Shown piece by piece: positions 13,901-26,204 of a DNA stretch of 64,000 nucleotides. Position 1 is the stretch's first letter; every line of letters starts with the position of its first letter. The stretch comes from Marsupella aquatica (lineage: Eukaryota > Marchantiophyta): positions 22,134,001 to 22,198,000 of the forward strand of contig OZ316893.1 in the NCBI GenBank assembly GCA_973895155.1, written 5' to 3'. Below the pieces are notes generated by a model that saw only the letters and a list, made by a program, of their open reading frames with translations, was not told the origin of the DNA and did no database searches. The translations under genes and the position numbers were made by a program.

Positions 13901-14016
13901 ATGTGACTTTGCTGCAGGAGGATGAGAGGGTGCGGAACAACCGTCTGGCATTGCTCAACACAATTGCTAGTCTTCCTAAGGGCATAGCAGACCTTTCTAT
14001 CCTACCCGGCTTTTGA
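1944..14016 (+). CDS. EDD1: Glycyl-tRNA synthetase, organellar (fused alpha-beta, bacterial type)
   Basis: Ligates glycine to tRNA-Gly in plastids and probably mitochondria. Splicing 36 exons by eye gives about 1,142 aa, all phases consistent, close to the roughly 1,070 aa of the Arabidopsis EDD1 family. Residues 1 to about 120 are Ser/Arg/Ala-rich and act-poor, as in a transit peptide. The class II catalytic alpha region follows ([11 protein letters not shown], then blocks such as [28 protein letters not shown] and [12 protein letters not shown]) to about residue 430. The beta region starts at exon 13 ([15 protein letters not shown]) and runs through [49 protein letters not shown]-like (here [14 protein letters not shown]) and RPTRIVRGK to the C-terminal DLSILPGF. 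No stop or frameshift in any exon, so the gene looks functional. It is the only intact host gene in the window. Confidence 0.95.
4527..4893 (+). other. GC-AG intron (intron 7)
   Basis: Exon 7 ends CAG and the intron begins GCAAGC, with acceptor CAG at 4891-4893. No GT donor nearby keeps the conserved FTYFQQ-AGSLPL junction. GC-AG introns are a known minor U2 class and normally carry an otherwise strong donor, as here (CAG|GCAAG). Confidence 0.85.
8190..8472 (+). other. GC-AG intron (intron 18)
   Basis: Exon 18 ends with the RWNSQ codons and the donor reads CAG|GCAAGA; the acceptor is CAG before GTTGCTTAC at 8473. The junction falls in the conserved MRWNS-FSRPIRW block of the family, so the boundary is well constrained. 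Second GC-AG intron in this gene. Confidence 0.85.
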
Positions 14017-15535
14017 GAACTATTTTTGTTGTACTAAATTCTCCTGCATAGATTGGCTGTCTACTGAAACAGTAGATTTTATGCTAGTAGTAGAGGTCCT
14101 CCTGCATTCTCGGTTGTATCCATTTCATGGCCTTAATTTTAAAGAAAAGCTTGAAAGAAATTCAGCAGTTGACTGTTGCAAATTTGCAAATTCAGCTGCT
14201 TCATGAGGAAAAGGTTTGCCTAGGCCAAAGCCGTATTTAGTTTGTATAAAGAAAATTTCAAGATTTTGAAAGAGTTAGGATTAATTTCATAAGGAATAAC
14301 GTTGGAAGATGATTGGACGGAAATTGTTTGAGCTCGTCATCTAACTCATTTAACCTTAGAAGGCAAGTTAGGCAAGTTAGGCAAGTTGTTCTCACACTCA
14401 CCCCTGAAGAAAAACGATAGGCTCTTGGTGGACTCTTTCTCTGCGGTGTCAGCGAAAAGAATTCTCCCAAAGATTAGAGAGTGACAAAGGTAATATGTGT
14501 GATGAGACGTTTCTGATGTAGGATGCTTTGAAATGGAGCTGAAGGGCAATCTTTCCTTCATTAGCTTCGGATGAACTGACGACACCAAGTTCACAGCAAT
14601 CGCCTGTTTTGTGTTATTAAAATTCACACACAGGAAACCTTGTCATTTTTCAAAGAAGAGTCGTCAGGCAAGGAACCAAAGATGTATGTGCACACACACA
14701 CATCTTCTGGAACAGTAACTTACCCAGTTGGGATAAGGAGTGGGAGATTCCACCACCTTCAAATTTAGTTGTACTTTCACTATCATCATGTTTGGGTTTA
14801 AATACGTTCTCGACATAACAAAAAGGACCAAAAAATAATCTGCGGATGAGGCATGACACACAAAATGTGTCCATACTTTCTCCAGGAGCGGTTGGGGCAA
14901 ACCTCTACCATAGAACTACATGAGTGTACTACAGTAATGAATGATGGGCATTGGCACAAAAATTGGATAATGCAGATTAGGTAAGTTTACCACCAGGGCG
15001 AGACCCGAACTCAAGTAAACTATATCTCCTTTCCCGTTCCCAGAAAGTAAGCATAGAGAGATTCCCTTGACATTGATTGACTTGGTAGCTTCGAGCCTCG
15101 GATTGAATTGCTTGTTACTGGCTACTCAAATTGCGGCAAAGTTTGTGGCTCCTTGCATGATCTCGATCACGAGAAGAATAGTTCACATATACAAAGCTGC
15201 GTGATGGATCACATGAATCCACTTTGAGAGGAATCCAACGTCACTACCTCGGCTTTGTCAAAAGGGCAGCTACTGTACAGTGTTAGGCAACGAACATGTC
15301 TTGGGCAATGTCTAGTCGTCACAATGCAGCCCAGCTGGATAGTGAATTACCTAGAGATACCAATTCTTTGCCATCGCTGAGATGTACATGATTTTCAAGG
15401 GAGAGCAAAAAAGGAGACATTCCGGTCCTCAATTGGGCCTGTTTTTCTAGAGAGAAGCTGCGGAGAAGATCAGCTCAAAATCCTTTCGCCGTGCCGACAA
15501 TGGGCTCAAAGCTCAAAGCGCATTGTACCAAGTGA
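14017..15535. other. 3' flank and non-coding DNA
   Basis: Holds the 3' UTR of the synthetase gene (no canonical poly(A) signal stands out), a triplet of gcaagttag near 14364-14387, and a short CA run near 14690. No open frame here resembles a protein family I know. Confidence 0.4.
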
Positions 15536-15897
15536 AATGGTCTGAGTTGCTAGTTAGACCCCATCGACCTTCAGCAATTTTCAAAAGAAAATTCACCACA
15601 GCTGGAGATTAGGTCCCATGCTGGTGAAACAGGAAACCCTTCCTCCTGATTGTAAGCTAGGCCATGCATCTGACTCGGTCCGTCCATTACAAAGCTCAAA
15701 GCGCAGGTCCGTCCAATGGTACATAAACAGGGTTATGTACGGTCCGTCCATTACAAAGCTCAAAGCGCAGGTCCGTCCAATGGTACATAAACAGGGTTAT
15801 GTACAACAGTAAGTTTCTGGGGCGGACCGAGTCAGAGGCATGGCCTAGCTTACAATCAGGACCTATTCTTTGAGCTCAACTAGCAACTCAGACCATT
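15536..15897. mobile_element. Foldback element / MITE candidate
   Basis: Outer 20-bp inverted ends AATGGTCTGAGTTGCTAGTT (15536-15555) and its exact complement (15878-15897). A second pair of inverted arms of about 40 bp lies inside (15644-15683 against 15822-15861, from tcctgattgtaagctaggcc). Between the inner arms is a 64-bp tandem duplication. No clear target-site duplication was found, so the superfamily is open; a foldback transposon or a rearranged inverted duplication would both fit. Confidence 0.65.
15677..15804. repeat. 64-bp tandem duplication in the foldback loop
   Basis: Two near-identical units start ggtccgtccattacaaag at 15677 and 15741. The half-unit gctcaaagcgca also occurs outside the left arm near 15510, so the loop probably grew by copying its own flank. 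Confidence 0.85.
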
Positions 15898-18539
15898 ACA
15901 TCCGTTAATTTGTGCTGATCGATTTGCTCATTGATTGAGATCAACCGTGAGTTTGCTATCAGTGGTGAGACTTAATTGACCAGGAGCTACATAGAGAGAG
16001 AGAGAGGATAAGAAGCTGCCTTCGATCCATACATTCTGAATCAGAAAGCACATAATTTGTTCTGAGCCAAAATTGCACAATTCTTTTATATTTTCATTGA
16101 CCAGGCGCAATATTTTGTCCTCCACTAGGGCGAATTTGTGAAGCCCGGGTTCACTCAATCTGTAGGCGGGTTTGAACTACGGCAAGCTGGCATTGGACTT
16201 GTTCCAATCACAGTCTGACTTATGCCCAAACTGAAATCGAAGCCACTCCAGCTGCTGCTTCAATGTTGTTGCGCCTGCAATGCAAGCTGCAAGCGGGCAG
16301 CACACTTCAGAGGCACCTGATCGGCTCCATTCGTTTTGAGGATGTGCTAAATCAAGGTGGCAAGTCAATGGTCGAATTACAGTGCAGAACCAGCTGGCCG
16401 GCCGGCTGGCTTGGTAGGATTTTAAGTAAACTGTAGACATCTAAAATGCTCCAGACCCGGGTTGCCGAAAGAAACTTTGCAATTGAGGTCGATCACAAGA
16501 ACAAATTGTAGAAGTTTAAAGGGTAGCAGAAGCACCTCCAATCCCGGCTCAATACGTAGTATCTTTGTTGGAGCATTATTGATTTGATATTTTTCTTTCC
16601 CTGTGTGTTATTTTTACACGGGATTGAAAGCTTGAGATCGATCATCGCCAGAGTCAACTCATGTGAAGTTAAAAGAGTTACGGCTGCTCTTACCTACTGT
16701 AGCTCCCGAGTTCCTACTGGGACAAAAGGTTCATAGCATTTGTGGCCCCCAACTCCCCCAGGCCTTGCATTGCACACCGTGATCAGAATGCACGACCTGG
16801 GACTCAAAGCGTCCAACCGATGACGTGCTATACCATGTGCAATGATGCAAAGATGACAAACCAGCTGGCCTGGCAACAGATATGCAATGGTCGTAGGGAA
16901 TCTTATTATCTAATAAGTAGGATCTTCTTGTATTTTCATCATGCTTGTCATGAGCGTGCCTATCTTTACTTTGGAAGCAATGCGATAACTATACATGAAC
17001 TTACAAAGTCAATTTCATGGTCTGCCCCTACGTCGCGAGCCTCCGTCCAGGAATACAGTTCATTGCAAGCAATACAAAATTTATTAGAAAATACCAAATT
17101 TAAATGCAGATTGATCAGTGAAGACATAATGGTTCCCTTCATTCATTTGCTAACCCGATTCCAAGCTAACCGGACATTTGCTAACCCGATTCCAAGCTCT
17201 ACATGGAGTACGTAAGAGTCTAAGAGAGGATGTTCCTAATCCGTGCCCGGAGTTGAGGAAGAGAGGAATGCATGTAGCAGGAATCACACGGTACCCACTC
17301 TCAGGTGATTTCACAGCACGTCCTCCATCTGCTGCTACAGTAGCAGTGATGAAGCTGGCTCTCCTGCTGCTGCTAGAGTGCCGTCTGGTCACTGGTGTGA
17401 TATACTGGACTCACGGCTTCGAGCCCAATTTTACCCATTTAAATTCTAGCCACAGCTGGAGCTCGCTTCCGGATTCATGCGGGATTTGAGAGTAGGGGTA
17501 CAGGGATCGGAATTGTTGCAAAAGGAAGTCTGACTTAGCAGAAGCTTGTCGGCTCGGATCTTAGCTTGAGGTCTCATAATGTTCCGTGCTACCGTAGTCC
17601 CATGTGATCTCTGAGGTAGAGTTCAACCAGCTATGAATGAATATACGCCACTTTTTCTCGAAAAAGTGAACCTACTACCATGAGGAGTCCGATGTCCTCA
17701 AGAAGAAAAACCTTGGAGTTTGGGCTGCTACCAAGCTGCCCCGCATTTTGTTTCAAGTGATGGAGTATCAGCAGGACTCTATATATGATACTCTATATAT
17801 GATCGTTATGATGTTCACTTTGCTTAGTCAAAATGGTAAGTTCTCTATTGGGGCATGGGGTTAACGCACTTCGTTGAACAAGGGTCGGAAATTGACACAG
17901 CTGGTGGATAGCGGAGAAATTGTACTATCAAGAGGATTGGTTGGGATAGACACATCCAAAACCGAGAAGTGAGGATGTGCCAACAACCACCAAGTCAGCT
18001 GCACTGACGCTGAAACATGATCGACCTACCGTAAACAAGAGGAAAGGTGAATTTAAAAGTACTTTCTCAAAGCTGTGCCCATCAAGGACAAGTAACTCCA
18101 GACTGTAGGTACTGTAGCTGGTCGAAATCTCGATCCAATGAGATTCGAAAGCTCCCTTTTCTCTCAATTCAACGTGCTATATATGGAAGGGGAACGCGCC
18201 TACCTTTTCAGCTCGGCCTAGCGATGATGACATGGTCTCTCGTCAAAACAGCTGACAGTTTTTTTAAAGCTTCGAATGAGTACAGAGAAAAGCTCCATAT
18301 AAATGTACAGCGAATGGATCAAAGCCGTGTTGCTGAGAGTCTGTTGATTGGCTCGAAAAGCTCCTGGACAGCTAGCTGTGCTGTAGCGGATCTATCTAGC
18401 TTGCGAGTGCACTGTACTGGGGTGTCAGTTGAGGACAGCTTTCTCCACCTTGAAATGATGGATCTGAAAAGTCGAGAGTACTAACTAGCTGGTACCTTTT
18501 ATTGGCACGCATCCCCCTTAGTGCGGCTTTACAAGACGT
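15898..18539. other. Non-coding stretch with scattered repeats
   Basis: Near 16030-16085 is a block (atcagaaagcacataatttgttctgagcc...) related to the tandem unit at 59805-60430. A 24-bp direct repeat (catttgctaacccgattcc...) occurs at 17144 and 17175. The longest open frames (16742-17215, 18047-18484) match no family I recognise and lack start context or codon regularity; I do not call them genes. Confidence 0.4.
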
Positions 18540-18990
18540 CCGCGCCAGTGTCTTCTTTTTATTCTCTCCATGACATTAATGACTGCAAAGGCTCTATGAT
18601 TAAATCTGTATTGTATAATGAGATCAAAAGGGTTGGAGTTGGCTTCACAGTCCCATTCAGGTAATTCAGGTGGGGGCCATTGCATTCCTTTCTATTCCCT
18701 AAGATTAGAGGACCATTGTCTTTTCTTTATTCCTAAGATTAAATCTGGACTGTCAAATGTGTGGAAATGGCTGCAATCTCAATGTCTCCTTGTTATACCC
18801 TCTGAGATTAAATGTGGAGCTTATAATAAGTGGAATCAAAGGGCTGCAGTTGGTTTTACAATAACTACTGTAGGAGTCCATCGTCTTCGTTTTATTTTCT
18901 CTGAGATTAAAACTGAAGAGTACCAAAAATGGAAACGATGCAGTGTTGGCTTTACAAGAACAAGAGGGTCTCTTAGGTCATTCGGATGGT
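18540..18990. repeat. Degenerate minisatellite, period about 100-130 bp
   Basis: At least four diverged units share the order ttattctctgagattaaa, then tgg-aa-caaagg-ctgcagttgg, then ctttacaa (for example at 18640, 18735, 18805 and 18900). Unit length varies. The 143-codon frame open across it (18618-19049) is a by-product of the repeat. Confidence 0.55.
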
Positions 18991-19082
18991 TGAGGAAAGT
19001 CAATTTAGAGCCCCTGTGCTATGCTGCCTGCCCTACCAGTCGTGCTTAGGTGCTAAAAGAGTGACCTCCAATTTTTCAATGT

Positions 19083-19108
19083 GTGTGGGGGGTGGGGGGG
19101 GGGGGGGG
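19083..19108 (+). repeat. G-tract, potential G-quadruplex
   Basis: Runs of six and about eighteen G separated by one T. Could form a quadruplex or be a slippage product; no gene adjoins it. Confidence 0.6.
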
Positions 19109-19110
19109 GC

Positions 19111-22100
19111 GCTTAGAGTGATGGGGTTTGTGCAAAAGTTGGTACTAGAGTAACCCTGTGCATTATAGGCAACGTGCCATAGTTGGCAGCATTGAATGGG
19201 GCCCCCCAAAAGACAGCAATACAAGAGTGTTCCAAGGAATCTCATCCAGAATTTAAGGTATGGTGTCTACCGGTCCTCATGGCAAAGCAATAAGCCGAAG
19301 TAAATGCTGATGTGGAGTGTTGCCTCCTTTTATCTAGAACTTTAGACTACCTTCAAAGCTGATCCAACCATTTCAAAATCTGGCTCCTTCATTCAAGGGC
19401 TTACTATTAAAGTACATTTGAAAAGATTTTTTAAGTCTAGAGTCTACATTCAAAACTAGAAGAGGTCTTCCAGTTTGATTTGGTAATAAGAATGTCACAA
19501 CTGCCCCCTTACTTCCTGTAAAGCCACTCTTAAGTGATGGAACCCTGGATAATATCATATCCACTTGAGTGAGGATTCTATTGCATTGCAGTATGACTAC
19601 CCCACGGATCATTCCAACCACTAGACCTAGTTGAACAGGACAATGCTTGGTGAGCACAAATTGAGATCATTGACATTCCGCTGGGAATTCTGGAACCACA
19701 CACATTGGGAATTCTGGAACCACACCCATTACATTAGTCAACTACAGTAGCTACTGTACTACATTATGTAGAGCTCCCACAACCACTCAGAAAAGCTACC
19801 CAAGCAACAAATATTCAATTACTGAAGTGTTTCGTTACACCACCCAACAACTCAAACAGCAGACATTTCTGGGTGGTAAAACATGATGTGCTTCATCCAT
19901 GTGATGTGTTGAGAAAGAAATTAAAAACATACTTCACTTGTGTAAGATGTCTAGAGGTTATGTTACCATACAAAGGAATATGAACTTTAATTTGTTAGGG
20001 TAGTTGTGCTCTTTAGATAATCTCCAGAAAATTACTTGCCCGTGCTTAGTCGCATTGTCAACAAGTAGTAGGGTAGATCATACAGCAACAAGGCTTTCAG
20101 GCCATGTCCGTATGAGCCCTAAAATTCCAACAGAGGCAGACTTGTCATGGGAGAGAAATCTCATAGCATAATAGGACCGGAAATTAAGCCCTGATGGATT
20201 GAGGGGTTTGTTTTGCCCATAGACTGTGTAACATTTGCTTCACTTTACAGCCAAAATTCACACTGACTGGTTGAATTGGAATGACTCTTCACTTTTGAGA
20301 AGATTGCCCCAAGGACTGTTTCCGGGTGCCCCAGCCAGCTGTAAAACATCAGTTTTTGGCAGAGATCTGTATCTAGTTTTTCACACTTGTGCATTTTGTT
20401 GGACAACTTTTGGACCTATGCTTAGGTTCAAATTTTTCTACCATGTTCTCTGGTTTTCAATCTATTACCTGATCTTCACTTTTGTGAAGAACGCCCTGAC
20501 TAGTTTGGGCATGTCATTGCATAACCCCCTCTTGCCCATCATTAACCGTAACACCCTTTCTCGCCTCCCAAAACTACAAGAAATAAAGTCGACTTGGCGG
20601 CTGGCTGTGATATTTGATTGCTTTTCTTTTGCCAATGTCCATGGGGTACTGAGTTGCGAGCCATTTACCTTCTGCAATAAGATCATGGGAGAAATTTTTA
20701 ATTAATAGAGCCTCTCAATCCTTGAGCACTATGGTAGACCGGTTCTTGTCATAAAGTCTGACAGTAACTATTCTTGTTTCAGTTGAAACTTTTTTTTGGG
20801 GTTTGTTTGTGCCTGGCACATGGAGCTTCCCTAGAGGGATATGCTTAGTAGACCCCCTTCTCAAAAAAGTTTGCTTAATCAACCCCCTCTATACTTTTCC
20901 CCAATCTGGACCATTGATTGACCTTTCCATCTCAGATCTGGACCGTTGATAGACCTCAGGGGGTCTAACAAGTCACAAGTTTCATTTTGGGGGTCCATCG
21001 AGCAACTACCCCGCTTCCCTATGGCCATGTCATATTGATGTCTGTTAAGATCAAAAAGTTATGGATCTGCCCTGCTTGTGAAATCCATACCGATTGTATC
21101 TATAACTCACAAGCTAGCTGATAGGGCATCTCAGACCTTGGAGATACCAGGATAACTTTTTTCCATAAGGTATCAAGGCAGACTTTAAATTTGGGATTTC
21201 TCATAACTAAAAATTGTGGGAGTCAACCTTCAGCTCCTCTAGAGAAAGCCTATGGGCTCAACAACTAACCAATAACATTAACTACAGTCCATTCACTACT
21301 GTTCAAACATTTTGAACCATAGCTTGTGAATGTGGAAATCAAGAGAAAACTGGAAAATGTGATTAAATGATCCACAATGACAAATTATGTGTCAAAACTA
21401 TGCCTGCTGGTAATCACACATCAAAATGTGATAATATACAGTGTGCACTCACTAATTTAAAGAAAATAGTGAGATTTATCATGGTATGGAGTGTGATGTA
21501 GTACACCCTATATGTCATCTTTTGATGTGCAATTGGGGATGCTATTGAAAGGCAACCGGGTTTTCAACCTGATATGGCTCTGGTTGCTCCATTGGGGATG
21601 AAGTCAAGGAAAGAAAGGGACACATAATTGAGACAGAGGTTACCCCTAACTCCTGGGTTATGTGCTGGTCAATGCATTTTCCATGGCTTTTCCATGAACA
21701 TTTCAATTGTGCTACTTTGCAACATCTGATTAGTGTGTGTAAGGCTAGGACTGTAATCAAAGTTAACCAGAGAAGTGGATGCAAAAAATTCATTGGACTC
21801 ATTGTCACCTTCTTTTTAAATTTAAAATAAATTTAAAAATGGGTTGGCCTAAGCTATCTTGGGCCTGTGTTTTTAAATTGATAACTTGGTCCAATAATTT
21901 GATTTTAATTTCTACCTTGGTCCCGTAACTTGTGTTGAGCATAGACTACAATCACAATGGCAAAACCTGTCAAGGATTGCTCTTAGTCTTGTGGCTCATA
22001 GGTTACGGCAATTCAGTTAACCACAGTTTGGGACTTAGTTGAGGTTAGGTTAGTCGTGTGTGATCTTGTATATACCAGGGCTAGTGTAAGCCACTCGCGG

Positions 22101-22730
22101 ATGGTGCTTGCTCATAGTAATGGAGCAACTTCAGGAAGAGAGAAAGTTTGTGTGTTCAACTACTCTGAAGTAAAATTGGAGTGTTCGTGTGGACGTAGCC
22201 TTGGGGAAGAGGTGAACCACATATGGATTGTGTCGACTACGTGAACATGGTATGAGTCGTGATTGTATCGTCATGAAGGAAGGTGTCATAGTTCAACAAC
22301 ACCATTACCATCCAACGATCAAGAGCCGACACAACACGATAGTTACGTGGTTCACCTCCACATGAGGGTACATCCACGGGAACACACAAAACATTTACTG
22401 CACTCTAGGCCGATTAGCCATACCAAGCATCCACAGCACAAGCCCTCCCTATCTTTCAACTGGCTCCGTAACAATAGTTCCTACTATCCAAGCAAACATC
22501 GTTTGGGTATAGTGTGTGCATAACATAGCTAATCTAATCTAGTCTGCGACTAAGACCCGACTAAGATTAGCCCTAAACTGTGGTACAATCGTAATTCTAG
22601 ACTTAAGAGTAAATACAACTTGATCCCATAACCAGGGACACATCTGTAACTTAATTCGGACCAGTGACCAAGTTCTGAGGCTCGCTATTAGGGTGTCTCA
22701 AACCTCTAGGGTTTGGCTCCGGTCACTGTC
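19111..22730. other. Non-coding stretch
   Basis: Contains a 24-bp tandem pair (19683-19730), a 16-bp palindrome TACAGTAGCTACTGTA (19743-19758), a pair of atctggacc-ttgat-gacc repeats near 20919-20958, and AT palindromes near 21815-21835. Open frames such as 20235-20705 show no motif I can name. Probably decayed mobile DNA. Confidence 0.4.
19683..19730. repeat. 24-bp tandem pair
   Basis: gggaattctggaaccacacacatt is followed directly by a copy differing at one base. Confidence 0.8.
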
Positions 22731-22812
22731 ACACATGTTTGCCCCGAAATAAAATGACACATTTTTGCCCCGAAGTAAAATGACACACATGTTTGCCCTG
22801 AAGTAAAATGAC
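22731..22812. repeat. Short tandem repeat, about 27-30 bp, three copies
   Basis: Three units of cacatgtttgccc-gaagtaaaatga follow one another with one to three differences. Non-coding. Confidence 0.75.
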
Positions 22813-25800
22813 AGACTCACACAAGCTTGTCCTACCAGTTGTGACCTAGGTCCCTATCTCACACTTTTGGACTGGGGATCTTTCTAGGGCCTGAGATTCC
22901 TGTTGTGAACTTTGGAACTTTAAGACTAACTAGAAAACAGGTACAATATTCCTGGTAGTACTTATCTACTCTGTGTGTGTCATGACATTGCGCTTTGCAG
23001 GTGCGTCGTCCGTAAGGTGACAGAGGGCAACAGAGCTGGGCACTTAGGGCGATCTAAAGAATCTGGGAACTAAGTTTTCTGGAGCTGCCTTCTCTCGTGG
23101 AGTAGAGAAATTAATAAGGAGGGCATGGTCTACAATCATGTCCGTAAAGGGCCCGAATCCTGGAAGCCCCTTAGTGGCACGGAAAGTACTGTACTCAGAG
23201 AACAACGTGGGCGTGGGAGGACATGATGTACTGTACATTGTAGAATCTAGGACATTCTCCTCATCCAGAGGCAAAAGCGGCCAGAGATCAAACATAAGTT
23301 GGCGGATGAATTCCTGCAGCCGCAAATATGTGAGGTTGGACCAAATTTTGCTACTCCGGCTTGCCAAGGCCTTGGAAACAAACTTCAACCAGTGATTGGG
23401 AATACACTGTATCTCTCTTAGCGATGAGCATTCATGGTTCGAATGCAAGGCCGAATAATACTTGAATTGCGCGCTGCATGTGTTAGAGAGATCAGCGCAC
23501 TTCAGTGCCACCCACTTTGTTCAGACAGTTCAATCTCCAATTAATATTGAAGTTTTACGCCAATACAAAGATCGAAACTGAAAGTTTAAGAATTAAGCTA
23601 GGAGCAAACAATGATGACAGCTTTCAAAGGACTGCTTCACATCCGCGCATCAATTGATGCCACCCGTGACTTCGAAAAACTTCAGCAAGCGAGAGGAGTG
23701 CCATTGATGACCTGCGGTATAGCCTTTTTCAAATTGTGCCTTGAGATGCCCAGCAGATGATACAGTTTTGGGAGATGCATCACACGAATTGTTTGTCATA
23801 CAGGAAAAAAGGATAGAAAAGTCAGAATGCCATTCCCCCTCAGCATTTCAGGTGAAATTTAATGTAATTCCAATGGAAAGCAGGTCTCCAGAGCACTACG
23901 GTACGCATCACTACCGTGGCTTTCCTTAAAGAATCCACTTCTCTGGTTTACCGTTGGTTAAAGATGTACACGTCCTTCGCTATCTTACTTGACACTGCGT
24001 TCACATGGGTGAGAGCCTGACCAGGTCATTGTATCGTCAGGTGCGCAGAACGACACCTCGTTAAAGAGCGATTGACATGAAAAAGATTCAAAAGGAAGGA
24101 GGTTCAGATCTTGACCCGTCGACTACCCGTCTGGTGCCGCCCCTATTCCTGCATGTGGCGCTACCCAAAAATTTAGGCTTTGATCTGAAAGAAAATCACT
24201 TCTAATGGTGCGAGGGAAACCAACTATCCACCTTGTTAAAATTGTCAGGTGAAAAGAAATAGCACATGACGACCAGCCCTGCTCATGATTTGGATTGTTG
24301 CCCGAACAATGGAAAGATCGTCTGATGACCTCGAAGTTCCGGTCGTGAATCTCCTACAATGAGGTGACTCACTTTGTCGCAGGACAATCAAAGAGACATC
24401 CAGATCGAAGAGATTTGAATCAGACAGTCAGACTTCACACAGAATGTGAAATACCGCTCGCTTTTAGAATTTATGGTATTGGCCGGTTTTGAGTTTGGTG
24501 ACCAGAACTAAACTTCCGGATAGTATTCCACAGATCGGTACGATCAATCGAGTGGAGACACGAGCTTCCATTTCTACACTCGGCAGTTGCAGGACTTATC
24601 ATTGCTACTTTTTTAGACTGCAAAGTACTGGTGGGCGTAGAATGGAGGCTCGCAGTAATTGTGAGTCCAGACCACAGTGCTCGGAAGGGAGCTGTAAAGT
24701 CACCGAATCCAGTTGAAATCTGACTCAACAAAGGACAATTCTTATACCGCATGATGGCCTTGCCGTAAGTGTGAGCATGATCACTTATAAATGATTTATT
24801 TTTATTTTGGGTTGTGTTTTTTACATGGAAGATTTCACTCAGTTCCACGATGAGGAACGACAGACCGCAGGAGTTCTCGTTCAAGACCAGCAGAGAGGAA
24901 TTCCCTGGCCTGGCCTCAGGCACAGACCTCAGACAATCAAAACAATCTTGATCTATTGCGCAATGAAAGTCTTAGTACCTGAGTCAGATTAACTGCAGAT
25001 CATGTAGATCAAAAAAGATTTGATCCAGAGATGGCGTGTAGTCTCAGTCTACATACACGGGACAGGTCAGCGAGGCCGGACATATTCCACAAAGAATCTG
25101 AAGGCTTTGTTCCGGCAGTTAATAAGCAGCACCATTGATCGATGGCGGTCCAGGCTTCTCTGTGGGTCGAAGGAATCGATCCTGCTGAAAAATGCGAAGT
25201 TGTACAAAAGGGGAATTCCTTGCGTCAGGAATATGGCCCAGCAGATTGGGCGAGGGTGGCTGACTATCTCTAAATTACCGGCAGGGAAGGCCAGCTATTG
25301 ACATTCTATTGACTTGTTATTTATTTGAACAACTCGTAAGTATTTTCGAGAGCCCGGATCAATCCACTACAGTAGAGGCTCCTCAAGATCGATTCTGTGA
25401 AAGTTCTCAATCTGGAAATGATAACTGATCTTGTAGGCAGTCTATCCTAGTTGAATTCAAATTTTGCTCTTCAGAACTGTAACTCCAAATCAGCGAGCCC
25501 CAAGTGTCGGTTCACTAGTGGTGGTGGTGCAGTGCTAAGGGACTGGGGGAGTCAAGCTAGACAATAATCGATCAGCAATTGGGACACGTTTGATCGAGGT
25601 TATTTTTGGAATCCAGTAGCTTCCAGCTCAGGAGCGCAGAGCCCATCCTTCAAAGGAGAAGTCAATGAATATTTGATTGTATCGACAACAGAACACGCCA
25701 AAAAGGACAACCAGAATACCGAAGACAACATGGAGATTGTCTGATTGTAGGTGACTGTACTAGTAGTACAGTAATTCAGAATCAACAAGTAATAAGTTAG

Positions 25801-26096
25801 TGAGAGGGAAATGGTCAAATGGCAGACCCTGTCCGCAGACGCTACAACAGTCCAATTCACATAATATACCATGATGTTCCAGAAACCACGGCCGAAATCG
25901 AGCAAAATGTGAGATTGAAGGAAACTAATCTGAGCAGTAGGGCCGAACAGTGATGACTGCTTCTTTGGAATCACCCCCATCAAGAGCAGAGTCTGCAATC
26001 AGGTGACATCACACGAAGTACGGTCCCGTGAAGTCTTCCTTTCCTCGTTGACCTTGGATAATTAGGTTACCGTCCTGTGGCGGGCCGATTCGCCGG
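22813..26096. other. Non-coding or unrecognised stretch left of the giant hAT
   Basis: Three minus-strand frames are longer than expected by chance alone (23044-23511, 155 codons; 24471-24923, 150 codons; 25600-25998, 132 codons, with hydrophobic segments). None shows a motif I recognise and no joined splice structure emerged. They could be exons of an unknown minus-strand gene; I do not claim one. Confidence 0.3.
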
Positions 26097-26113
26097 CTTC
26101 TGGGCCCGGTTTG
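26097..26113 (+). repeat. Left TSD and terminal inverted repeat of the giant hAT
   Basis: CTTCTGGG (target duplication) followed by CCCGGTTTG (terminus). Just inside are two copies of GACAACTTGTC, which is nearly self-complementary and recurs at the right end near 35895. Confidence 0.85.
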
Positions 26114-26204
26114 AGCTGTCGGACAACTTGTCGTGTTGTCAGACACGACAACTTGTCATTTGTTGCCCGAAAATGACCCTATTTGTCGCATATTCCTTCT
26201 TATG

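Larger units (their letters stand above)
1944..14016 (+). other. EDD1: Exon map of the glycyl-tRNA synthetase gene
   Basis: Coding exons: 1944-2348, 2468-2518, 3017-3084, 3488-3569, 3751-3814, 4249-4304, 4449-4526, 4894-4968, 5241-5311, 5537-5653, 5809-5910, 6102-6228, 6516-6596, 6678-6821, 7025-7126, 7465-7528, 7838-7893, 8118-8189, 8473-8555, 8700-8748, 8942-9004, 9124-9219, 9378-9464, 9646-9720, 10067-10125, 10425-10518, 10704-10922, 11218-11312, 11654-11744, 12021-12125, 12428-12466, 12712-12801, 12977-13078, 13361-13442, 13659-13744, 13918-14016. The exon 24/25 junction is uncertain: either a GTCGGT donor at 9721 with acceptor before 10067, or GTAACG at 9725 with an acceptor before 10062, which adds three residues. 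Both keep frame. Introns are about 80-500 bp and hold no recognisable element. Confidence 0.8.

Noticed and set aside
16694-17489. Overlapping frames on both strands as a small gene
   Set aside because: No motif, no convincing splice structure, and a local direct repeat explains part of the openness.
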